Assembly (NCBI RefSeq): GCF_016743795.2
Contig: NZ_CP060138.2
Span: 248,001-312,000, forward strand
DNA: 64,000 nt
Direction of reading: 5' to 3'
DNA from: Rickettsia tillamookensis
GTDB lineage: Bacteria > Pseudomonadota > Alphaproteobacteria > Rickettsiales > Rickettsiaceae
A program made the translations under genes and the position numbers. Below are positions 28,229 through 37,600 of this stretch, one piece after another (the first letter of the stretch is position 1; every line of letters starts with the position of its first letter). Below the pieces are notes generated by a model. The model was not told the DNA's origin and ran no database searches. It worked only from the letters and a program-made list of their open reading frames with translations.

Positions 28229-28861
28229 TTACTTAAATAAAAGTCCTAATCTATTACCTATAGCAATATCAATATATTTTGCTGTAACAGGGATCCCTTC
28301 AATATTCATTTCTAGATATATTGCTTGTTTTGCAGGGATTTTTGTTTGTAGTTTTCTAATTGATACATATTCATCTAAAGCTTGATTATTACTATCCATT
28401 ACTCTAACTTTGATTATAGGATCAGAAATTAAATAATCAGACTGATTAGATAATTTATAAAATATCTTCATACCGCCTATATGATGAGATTTTCCTAAAT
28501 TAATTTCTTCTATCTTTAATTGATCATATTTACCTAAAAATTTAAAACTATCTATTAGTAATATCACTAAACAAAAAATTATAAAGCTAGTCCATAATAT
28601 TGGAAATATATTATATTTTTTCTTAGTAGGAATATACGGTAAAATAACCGGCACATTAGCATTATAATGATTTTTAATAGGAGTTTTAATAGTTTCTGTG
28701 TGTACTTTATCTTTAAAGTCATTTAATTTACTAGTATTATAGTCTAATTTTTGATACCACAAATGGCTACATTTGGAACATTTTACTCGTCGTCCGTTAA
28801 TACCTATTTGATTGCTTGTAACAATAAATCTTGTTTGGCAATTTGGGCAAGTAATATACAT
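28229..28861 (-). CDS. MJ0042-type zinc-ribbon membrane protein (DUF3426-like)
   Basis: 210-aa protein. The N-terminal zinc ribbon has CPNCQTRF and [10 protein letters not shown] (two CxxC pairs with the IGxxGRxVKCxxC spacing of MJ0042 domains). Residues about 84-105 are a single membrane helix ([19 protein letters not shown]). The rest is an extracytoplasmic domain with the [15 protein letters not shown] segment of DUF3426-like proteins. The architecture is common in Alphaproteobacteria; the function is not established. It is divergent from dapD with about 75 bp between starts. Confidence 0.82.
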   Translation of the reverse strand: MYITCPNCQTRFIVTSNQIGINGRRVKCSKCSHLWYQKLDYNTSKLNDFKDKVHTETIKTPIKNHYNANVPVILPYIPTKKKYNIFPILWTSFIIFCLVILLIDSFKFLGKYDQLKIEEINLGKSHHIGGMKIFYKLSNQSDYLISDPIIKVRVMDSNNQALDEYVSIRKLQTKIPAKQAIYLEMNIEGIPVTAKYIDIAIGNRLGLLFK

Positions 28862-28936
28862 AGTTAATTATAATTATTATGTTTGACTTCATGATAATCT
28901 CATTTATTATTTTTGGCAATAAAACAGTTAAAAGAT

Positions 28937-29761
28937 ATGTCCTCTCTTATTAAAGAAATTGAAGAAGCTTGGCAAATTAAGAACAAACTTCTTCAAGATT
29001 CTTCAAAGCTTATAACATTAAAAAAAACACTTAATGATATTATAGAAAGCTTAAATCAAGGTGTAATTCGTGTTTGTGAAAAGAAAGAAAATAGTTGGGA
29101 AGTTAATGAATGGGTAAAGAAAGCTATATTGCTATATTTTATCACTACGGAATCGCAACTTTATAATAACAATTATAATAGTTGGTATGACAAAGTTGCT
29201 CCTAAATTTTCTGCGGATACTGATAAAAATACATTCAAAGAAGCAGCTATACGTAAAGTTCCCGGAGCTGTTGTTAGAACCGGTACTTATATAGCTAAAA
29301 ATGTTGTAATTATGCCTTCTTTCATTAATATAGGTGCTTATATAGATGAGGGAACAATGATTGATACATGGGCTACTATCGGCTCATGTGCTCAAATCGG
29401 TAAGAATTGCCATATTTCAGGTGGTACGGGAATAGGAGGGGTACTTGAACCGTTACAAGCAAAGCCCGTTATCATTGAAGATAATTGTTTTATCGGTGCA
29501 AGATCGGAAATAGCAGAAGGGGTAATAGTAGAGGAAGGAGCAGTAATTAGTATGGGAGTGTTTATCGGTAGCTCTACAAAAATAATATACAGAGATACAG
29601 GTGAAATTATTTACGGCAGAATTCCGGCTTATTCTGTTGTAGTTCCAGGAGTATTACCTGCTAAAGAAGCAGGTAAGCCTGGACTTTATTGCGTAGTTAT
29701 CGTAAAACAAGTCGATAAAACTACTAGAGCTAAAGTAAGCATTAATGATTTACTGAGGTAA
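28937..29761 (+). CDS. dapD: Tetrahydrodipicolinate N-succinyltransferase
   Basis: Enzyme of the succinylase route to meso-diaminopimelate, needed for peptidoglycan and lysine. The C-terminal two thirds are a left-handed beta-helix of hexapeptide repeats ([73 protein letters not shown]). The frame is open from a TTG at 28913; the ATG at 28937 gives 274 aa, exactly the E. coli length, so I use it. The 3' end overlaps the convergent pseudogene by 12 bp. Confidence 0.95.
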   Translation: MSSLIKEIEEAWQIKNKLLQDSSKLITLKKTLNDIIESLNQGVIRVCEKKENSWEVNEWVKKAILLYFITTESQLYNNNYNSWYDKVAPKFSADTDKNTFKEAAIRKVPGAVVRTGTYIAKNVVIMPSFINIGAYIDEGTMIDTWATIGSCAQIGKNCHISGGTGIGGVLEPLQAKPVIIEDNCFIGARSEIAEGVIVEEGAVISMGVFIGSSTKIIYRDTGEIIYGRIPAYSVVVPGVLPAKEAGKPGLYCVVIVKQVDKTTRAKVSINDLLR

Positions 29762-31637
29762 ATCTTTAATATCGCCTAGTATCTTGTTTCTTTCTTGCTC
29801 TGAAGAAATATCCGGTTGTTGAGTTGCGTTATTATCTGAGATTCCTAAGAAAGTATTATATGCCGTAAGTACCGAGTTTTGTTGTTTTTGAGGATCATAT
29901 ACAACACCGGCTGCTTTAAAATATGATTCTGTAGCATCTGCTTCCTGTTGTTTTTGAAAGCGAAGTTCGTTTCCTTGGTTCATATATAAATCATATTTTT
30001 TTATAGGCTTTTCAGCCTTATCTATAAGACTGGTATAACATTCTAATATAGAGTCTAATTTATTATTCTTTCTATAAAATATGATAGCTGAATCTTCACG
30101 TCCTAAGTTAAATAGCATATCACCGATTTTATCGTACATTTCTTTAAGCTCTTCATTACATGTTAGGGCTGCATTATAATTAGCTAAAGCTCCATTATAA
30201 TCTTCTTCTTCGCTCAATATATCGCCTATTTTAGAGTAGCAGTTAGCTATAGTTTTAATTACTTCCGGCTTGTCAGGATATTTACTTAACTACTTTATGG
30301 CTTCTTGGTAATATTGCACCGGTTTATTATTTTCAGGTGTTATATTTTTTATAGAAGATAGATAGTTATTTTGTACGAATAAATCACATGTTTCAATTAA
30401 GGAATTATAGCACTCATTGGACCTAGACCATGTTGTAGATAACATTTCTTCAAATAATGATAATTCTTTAATTTGTAGGTTTAATACATATCGGTAGGTT
30501 TGAATAACCAGCTTATTATCCGTGAATTTCTCAATAGAGTCTAAAATTTGAAATATTGCCTCTATAAGGTTATTATCTTGTCTGTTTGATATAATAGTTT
30601 GAAGTTCCGATAATTGTGTTAATCCTTCAAAATAAGTAAAGAGTTTTTTCTATAGCTGGATATTGTATTGAAGAACTTGGTAAATATGGTTTAACATACT
30701 CATCATAATTATTATTATCTGAAAATTTTACACAGTTAAGAGATTTAGATATATTAAAATCTCTGAAAATTGATTGGATAGTATTAATTATATATTCTAC
30801 ATTTATCTGTATTTGTATATATAAACTTTCTATAAGATTGTCTTGTTCCTTTAGAAATGAACTTAGCTTCTTTATCTCTAAATTTTGTACTCCTGCTCTC
30901 TCTTCTAGATCTTTTAGCTCTAGGGTGAGCTTTATTTCTTCATCTTGAGAAGTAGGTTTATAGAAAAATTTTATATCAGAGGATTCTAATATATCTTTGT
31001 TACTAGCAATGCTATTTTGTAACATTGATATAATGTTTTCATGATTATTTTCATTATGTTGGGTTATTACGCATGTAACATTTCCTTTTAATTTTTTGTA
31101 TTCTTCTAAAGGGAAAAACTTTTTAAAGTCTTCTATGATCCTGTTAAAGATACTAGGAGATTTTACAGTCTCTTCTTTTGCTACTATGATAAATTTTAAT
31201 TTATCGGTCATTTGAACTAGTTTTTTTATGAAAAATATATTGATTAACTCTTGAACTATATCTGGTACCCCGTTAGAGCATTCCCAAAATACTTTTTCTG
31301 CAATTTCAAATTTTTGTGGGTGATATACGGCCGGTTCATATTTATGCTTAATTTCTGGTGTGTCAAAATCAAATAATTTATTAAATGTAAATTCTTCACC
31401 GTTCTCGATAATCTCGAGGTTGTTTTCAATAGCATTTAAAAATGTGCTTTTTCCGCTATAAGGCAACCCTATTATTACTGTAGCTTCCGGTGTTTTCCCT
31501 GCTTGTATTAGTGAATAATTAACTTCAGTCAATGCAGTTAGAATATTTTCTTTTAAAGAATCAAGAGCAGTTTCTTCTTCTGTTAAAGATTTAATATCAA
31601 CTTCTGTGGGAATTTTAAACATAATACTATAATTCAT
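29750..31637 (-). pseudogene. Broken P-loop/TPR protein gene (frameshift and stop)
   Basis: One long gene of about 629 codons appears interrupted twice. The 5' part (31637 to 30627, 336 aa) has Walker A GLPYSGKST at about 58-66 and a following Asp-rich FDFDTPE block; it ends in a new stop. A one-base shift at the A6 run (plus-strand T6, 30644-30649) restores a frame reading FEGLTQLSELQTIISNR onward, which runs to an in-frame TAG at 30290-30292 within EAIK*LSKYPDKPEV. After the TAG the frame continues with TPR-like helices (IGDILSEEEDYNGALANYNA, IGDMLFNLGREDSAIIFYRK) to 29750. The intact ancestor probably coupled a GTPase/ATPase-like domain to TPRs. The 5' fragment could still be expressed. 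Confidence 0.8.
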
Positions 31638-31647
31638 TAATTTATCC

Positions 31648-31819
31648 GGTATTGCTAACTAAATATAGATATCGTCATTGCGAGGAAAATTACTTAGTAA
31701 TTCGACAAAGCAATCCAGTAAAAAATTTTGTAAATCAGAATTTTTTTATTATTTTTTACTAGATTGCCACGTCGCTTCGCTCCTCGCAATGATGATATCT
31801 ATATTTGGTTAGCAGTGCC
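31648..31819. repeat. Palindromic element, family C, with unusually long stem
   Basis: The usual CGTCATTGCGAG/CTCGCAATGATG ends are extended outward by matched flanks (GGTATTGCTAACTAAATATA from 31648 and TATATTTGGTTAGCAGTGCC to 31819), giving arms of about 37 bp with four mismatches. It fills the gap between the pseudogene start and the pbpC stop. Confidence 0.85.
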
Positions 31820-31821
31820 AT

Positions 31822-34188
31822 TTATTCTTTAATATAAATTTTTATATTGTCGTTTTCGCCGCTATCACTGATAGCTCTAATAATAAATTCACCGATTTTT
31901 GCTTTCCATATTACAGGTTCGTTTGATTTTGCGGTTGCTATTAATTCATTATCTACAAACCAAAAAACGTTATTGGTTTTATTATCGCTAATCGCACTAA
32001 AAGTAATATTACCACTATCTTTAATTGAATGTATGGAATTTCTTAACGGGTATATAATTTTAGGTTTCTGATGATGCCAATTTATCAACCTATTGCAATG
32101 GTTTGTGGGTATCGGTTTCGGTAATATATGTATTCCTGCTTTTTGGTAAACCGAAAGCATATCCGTCGGCCATAAATTTACTGTTTTATATTCTGTTTGT
32201 CCTTTAATAAAGTTGCAAGCAGGCATACCAGTTTTTAAATCTATCAACATTTTTCTATAAATACCGGATTGTTTTATCGGCGATTTGCCTTTAATAAATA
32301 AGGTTTCTGCTTTAACCGGACACATATCGTTATCAATATCTCCCGTATCTGCACAAACTTTTACTTTAGTAATATTTAGTTCATTAATTTTTGAAAAGAT
32401 TAAATCCTCATCTTTATTTGGCTGGGCTATTGATTCTATAACATTAAAGAATAAAGGGGCAGCAGAAATATTACCTGTAAATGTTCCGTGAGTTTGACCT
32501 TTGAAATCTCCAACCCAAACGGCAAGTACGTATTTTCCGAATATGCCTACGCTAAGTGCGTCTCTAAATGAGCTAGAAGTACCTGTTTTCCAATAAATCG
32601 GTAAGTTATGCTTTGTATTGTTATAGGTAATAGGACGAGTCGTATCTTTTATAATATCAAGAGTTAGGTAGCTTGCTTCTGGGGATAATAGTACAGCATC
32701 CGTGTCACCCCGTGGCTTGTCCACGGGATCCAGTCTTTTTAAATTTTTTCTAGATCCCGTGGACAAGCCACGGGATGACATCAAGTTTTTCCTAAGCGGT
32801 TTATAGGTACCGAAATTAGCAAGCATAGCATAAAGAGTAGTTAACTCTTCAAGAGTAATTTCTGCTGTGCCGAGTACTATAGATAGGCCGTAATTTTCAG
32901 GTTTTCGTAATCCGCTAATTTTTGCTTGTTGTAAGAACTCATAAAAATTCGGTTTTTTTAACTTAGAGGCCAGAAATATTACAGGTACGTTACGGCTCTT
33001 TATTAACGATTCTCTAGCACTTAATCCTCCTGTAAATCTGCTATCAAAATTTTCCGGTTTATAATGATCATAGTAAGTAGGTGTATCCTTTAGTAAAGTT
33101 AACGGATGTATTAGCGATTGATCAAAACTAAGTGCATAGACAAACGGTTTTAAAGCTGAGCCTGGAGATCTTCGACTTTTGGTGCCGTTAATCTGTCCGC
33201 AAATATCGTTATTAAAAAAATCACCTGAACCAACGCTTGCAAGCACTTCCATAGTAGTAAAATCAATAAGAATTATGGAAGCATTATTAATGCCGTATTT
33301 TTTCAGGTTATTAATATATAGCCGGACTTGCTTTTCTATAGTAGTTTGTAGATTCTTATCAATGGTCGTATATATAATAGGGCTATCATTATTTGCTAGT
33401 ATATCTAAAGTGAAATGCGGTGCAATAAAAGGAAGATTTTTATTTTGATTAAATTTAATCGGCAAACTAATTAACTTATTATAAATAATATCTTGTGGGT
33501 GAGTCGTTAGCCACTCAGTAAATAGATATTTACGCGCTTTAAAAATATTAATATCATTCCCGCCTCTTTTAAGAGGATTTTGTGGGATTACTGCAAGGCT
33601 TAGAATATCGATCAAATTTAAATCTTTTAGGTCACGATTGAAGTAAATATAACTGCCGGCTGCTATCCCTTCAATATTACTACCGTAAGGCACTAGGTTT
33701 AGATAAGCTTCTAGGATTTCATTTTTTGAATAATGTAGCTCTACATGAATAGCTTTAATGCTTTGATGGATTTTACCAAGAATAGTAGAAGAGCTTATTC
33801 CGTATCTTAAACGTGCTACTTGCATTGTTATAGTAGAGCCGCCTATTTTACGATTATTCTGTAAATAAGTAGAATAAAAAGCTTTAGCTAAAGAAACTGG
33901 GTTAACTCCAAAATGCTTATAAAAATGCCTATCTTCATATAATAACACCGCTTCTATAAAACTTGCCGGTATTTCACTTATAGGAGTGAATATTCTATAT
34001 TTATCGTCTTTAGAAAGCGAAATACGCATTAATTCGCCGTTTCGGTCAAATACTCTTTGTGAGAAACTTATGTTTTTAAGCAGTGGAGCAGGAGGAATAG
34101 CGAAATATAATATTATAATGCCGCTGATTGTAATAAAAAGTAATTTGGTTTTGAGAGACAATTTATGTACCTTATAGTTTAATGTCAT
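31822..34188 (-). CDS. pbpC: Penicillin-binding protein 1C, with in-frame palindromic insert
   Basis: 788-aa bifunctional peptidoglycan synthase. After an N-terminal membrane anchor (about 15-32) the GT51 glycosyltransferase domain has LLYEDRHFYKHFG (E85 catalytic) and GGSTITMQVARL. The transpeptidase domain has S344 in SPGSALKPF (SxxK) and KTGTSSSFRDA, and the last 100 residues are the PBP1C C-terminal beta domain. Residues about 468-496 (SRGLSTGSRKNLKRLDPVDK and neighbours) are encoded by a family A palindrome at 32703-32780. They fall between GTYKPLRKN and LLSPEASYLTLDI, a surface region just before the KTG motif, and the reading frame is kept, so the enzyme is probably functional. Confidence 0.92.
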   Translation of the reverse strand: MTLNYKVHKLSLKTKLLFITISGIIILYFAIPPAPLLKNISFSQRVFDRNGELMRISLSKDDKYRIFTPISEIPASFIEAVLLYEDRHFYKHFGVNPVSLAKAFYSTYLQNNRKIGGSTITMQVARLRYGISSSTILGKIHQSIKAIHVELHYSKNEILEAYLNLVPYGSNIEGIAAGSYIYFNRDLKDLNLIDILSLAVIPQNPLKRGGNDINIFKARKYLFTEWLTTHPQDIIYNKLISLPIKFNQNKNLPFIAPHFTLDILANNDSPIIYTTIDKNLQTTIEKQVRLYINNLKKYGINNASIILIDFTTMEVLASVGSGDFFNNDICGQINGTKSRRSPGSALKPFVYALSFDQSLIHPLTLLKDTPTYYDHYKPENFDSRFTGGLSARESLIKSRNVPVIFLASKLKKPNFYEFLQQAKISGLRKPENYGLSIVLGTAEITLEELTTLYAMLANFGTYKPLRKNLMSSRGLSTGSRKNLKRLDPVDKPRGDTDAVLLSPEASYLTLDIIKDTTRPITYNNTKHNLPIYWKTGTSSSFRDALSVGIFGKYVLAVWVGDFKGQTHGTFTGNISAAPLFFNVIESIAQPNKDEDLIFSKINELNITKVKVCADTGDIDNDMCPVKAETLFIKGKSPIKQSGIYRKMLIDLKTGMPACNFIKGQTEYKTVNLWPTDMLSVYQKAGIHILPKPIPTNHCNRLINWHHQKPKIIYPLRNSIHSIKDSGNITFSAISDNKTNNVFWFVDNELIATAKSNEPVIWKAKIGEFIIRAISDSGENDNIKIYIKE
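32703..32780. repeat. Family A palindrome inside pbpC
   Basis: TGTCACCCCGTGGCTTGTCC and GGACAAGCCACGGGATGACA are inverted arms around a short TTTTTAAATTTTTT loop. The outer GTTGTTGC heads are absent. The insert keeps the pbpC frame open on the minus strand. Confidence 0.92.
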
Positions 34189-34222
34189 TGTTGCATAGAT
34201 GTTGTTGCGTGGATACCCAAAC

Positions 34223-34325
34223 CGTCATTGCGAGCAGCCGTAGACTGTGCGGCAATCTCATGAAATAATAACAAACTCCTGAGATTGCTTCGTCGAATTA
34301 CTGCGTAATTCTTCTCGCAATGACG
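34223..34325. repeat. Palindromic element, family C
   Basis: CGTCATTGCGAGCAGCCGTA at the left and TTCTCGCAATGACG at the right, with the same CATGAAATAATAACAAACTC loop as copies at 3118 and 5162. The head GTTGTTGCGTGG is at 34201. Confidence 0.86.
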
Positions 34326-34546
34326 TTGAGATCGCACTCAACAATCATTATAAAGCATTTTAAAAATAATGAAAATTTTAATAATATAGCTTGCATGTAT
34401 AGAAGTAATATCATATAATGCACCACAAGGCATTAATAAATTAACTAATCGTTAACAAAAATTAAACATTACGATTGTTATAAATATTAAATTATCATAT
34501 AAAATCTACGCTACTATCCTACTTATAACTCATCAATATAAATTTC

Positions 34547-34574
34547 TTGACATAATATTTTTTTCGTGTATAAT
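34547..34574 (+). promoter_or_regulatory. Sigma-70 promoter of the autotransporter gene
   Basis: TTGACA (34547-34552) and TATAAT (34569-34574), both perfect, are separated by 16 bases. They lie 73 bp before the ATG, with an AAAGGGGAA ribosome site in between. This is one of the two best promoter matches in the window. Confidence 0.8.
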
Positions 34575-34646
34575 TACCTTTAATAACAAATTAAACATTA
34601 ATATTTTAAGTAATAATTAATATTTATTAAAGGGGAATTAGATATT

Positions 34647-37600
34647 ATGACAAAAAATATAAATTCTAAACTTACAAAATTATTCTTACTTAGCTGTGCT
34701 AACGCGGCAATCATGACTGCTATGGCCGGAGAAGCAAGAGCAGATATAGAGATCTATGATATATTAAATCATACTCCTGAGTATGAAGCATTAGTCCCTG
34801 CACAAAAGCTTAATATTATAAGAGGGATTCAAGCTCGTGAAGATTTTGGCGATCTTTTTGATGATCTTATGCCGCAGGAAAGAAGATTATTCAATAACGA
34901 AATAATAGAAGTCAATAAACTTCAAGCAGCTGCTCCTGTACTTAACGGTGCTAGAGAAAGAAGAGAAGCACGTGTAGCCGGTATTGAAGTTGTTGATTTA
35001 ATAGGTAATACGGCAGTAGAAACAGGACGTAACGAGCAAGAGATGGCTCTAGAAAATAGGCTTCAAGTACTGGAAATCCTTGCTAAAGCTGAAGGGGCAA
35101 ATGCCGTAAGCGTTAACGATAAAATTAAAAAGGCTATACATTTTAATAACATAGAAAATTTAAATACACCTTTGGAGCAGTTAAAATATATAGCTATGGC
35201 GGGCGGTGTAGATTCTAATGATAATTTAAAAGTTGTAAATAATTATGTTGAAACCCCTTTAACAAAAGAAACTTTTGAATATGTATTTTTTGGAGGTAAT
35301 ATTACTGACCCTACTGTAAGAGGTAAGGATACTTATGTTGATTATTATAAACCGGGGCAAAGTGATTTATTAAAAAAGTTTAAAAGCGTAGCGACTCCGG
35401 AAACAAAGCGTAAATTATTAAATCAATTTGAAAATTATGTTACTCAAAACTTAGTTGAACTTGAAGCTAACAAATCTAATATTACTACAAGACAGGCTAT
35501 AATAAAGCTAGCCGATCCTGCAAGATTAGTTACTTATTTAGAGAAAATGGCTGAATTAAAGACGTCATATATCGATAACGGTAAAAATAAGGTGGTTAAT
35601 GAAGAGGGGAAGTTACTTGATGAAGCCGGTTTAAAGAATTATAACAAGATTTTAAAAGATGCCGGTTTAATAACTAAAGATTTAGACGGCAAGAAAATGC
35701 AAGCATTGATAGATAATTTCGATGCTTTCACGATGAGTGATCTTGCACTTATTTTAAACAAGACTGTAGGTGAAATAAAAATAGATAATGAGCGTTTAGT
35801 AGGGCTTAATAATACAATGCCGCCGTTTCGGGGAGCAGGTGGTAGACCAGTTAGAAATTTAAATAATTTGGATGCGATAGCTGATCTTAGCCCAGAATTA
35901 AAATTAGCGGGTCATGATCTAAAAGCGAAAGAAGATGCGGTTGTAGTAGCAAGAGGAGCTGCACCGGTTATAGGTGGAGCAGCGGCAGTTGAAGAAGCTC
36001 TTGTAGCCCCGAATACTTTAGACGGCATATTTCATAATGAGATGTATTTAGTTAAAAATACAAAAAATCCTGAAAAATTAGAAGTAAGAACATTAGGTGC
36101 AGAAAAAGATTTAGGAATTACAATAAGAACACTTTTAACTTTAGAAGAAAGAAAAAGCCCGCGTGAGTCTTTAGCATTATTTTCAGAAGCAAATCCTGAT
36201 AAAGCACAATTAATAATAAAAGCTAAGAATATTTGGAATAGACTAAAAAATGATGATTTAATAAAGCAAACTTCAAGGCAAGCTTTAACTTTAAATAATA
36301 AAATAGCAAATGGTACATTTTTTGAAGAGCTGTTCAACGAAGAAGAACATAACGCAATAGATCGTTTAAATTATACTTTTGGTAAATTACCGCTGGACCT
36401 ACAAAATCATATTACGGCAAAAAGTAATGAAATAAAAATAAAAGATGAACTACAAGGTAAGAAAACAATTATATCAAGAATAGATTATATTGCTAAAAAT
36501 GAAAATGTTTTAGGAGCAAATTCTTTAAATAATGAAATAGAGAGAATTGTTGATAATTTTAATAGTTTAAAATTATCCGAGGTACTAGATATTGCTCTTA
36601 ATAAAGAAAATGTACGCGATAATATAGCCCTTACTCCTAAAGCAAACGAAGTAAATATTCAAGTAAATAATTGGATTAATAACAATATTGTTAATTTAAC
36701 AGTGGAAAGTAATATAGATAGCGGCGATTTAACATTTTTACAAAATAAAGCTGCCCCGGCAACATTATCAAAAATTTATGAAATAGGAGTTGATACTAAA
36801 GCAAAATTACTAAAAAAAGTTTTAGCCGATAATGCAGCTGACTTATCTAAAGCTTCTAAAAACATTACAGAGAAAAATATAACAGAGGAAGTAGCAAAAA
36901 ATTTCAATGCAAAAATGAAAGCTTTAACACCTAATACTAAAGATTTCTCAAAAGAGGAAATTGTAAAATTTCTTAATGTAATAAGTGATACGAAAATAGA
37001 AGCGGTATTAAAAGCAGTAAAAGCAGCGAAAGCTGCTAATAACCCTGCTGCTGCACCGGTGGTAATGGTGGTAGCAGGTGGACCACCGCCACCCCCACCG
37101 CCGCCTGTGAGAGTGGTAGGATATAATGGGCTTGGTATGGACGGTCTAGTTAGAAAGATGAATATCTTAAAGCCTATCGAAAATCTTTTTCCTAAAAAAC
37201 CCGATGCAGATGTAAGTGAAGTGGTTTATATTGCTCCTACTTCTGAAATAGGAAGAAAATATGAAGATGCCGTTAAAGTTATAGCAGCTGCAGCTGACAC
37301 TGAGTTTAAAAAAGAGTTAGCAATAAAAACTAAAGGAAAAGAAAAGCTAAAGGCACTAATTGTAGAGGAAGTTTTTGAGAAATATACAACTAAAAATGCA
37401 GATGCACTTGATGGTGATATAAATCAATTAGCTCAAGCTATACAAGAAGGAACCGATATTGAGTTTATCGGTCCTAAAAGAGAAGTAGCAAGTGGTATAG
37501 ATCAGGAAATAAGAAATCTATGTGTTAGAATGAATCAAGATGCAGGATTAATGCAGCAACTTAAAATGAATAATCCTAGGTTAGCTGCAGTTATAGAAGC

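Noticed and set aside
37110..37180. WH2 actin-binding motif after the polyproline tract of the autotransporter
   Set aside because: LVRKMNILKPI has the right kind of residues, but the spacing between the helix and the LKxI part is about three residues short of the WH2 consensus.
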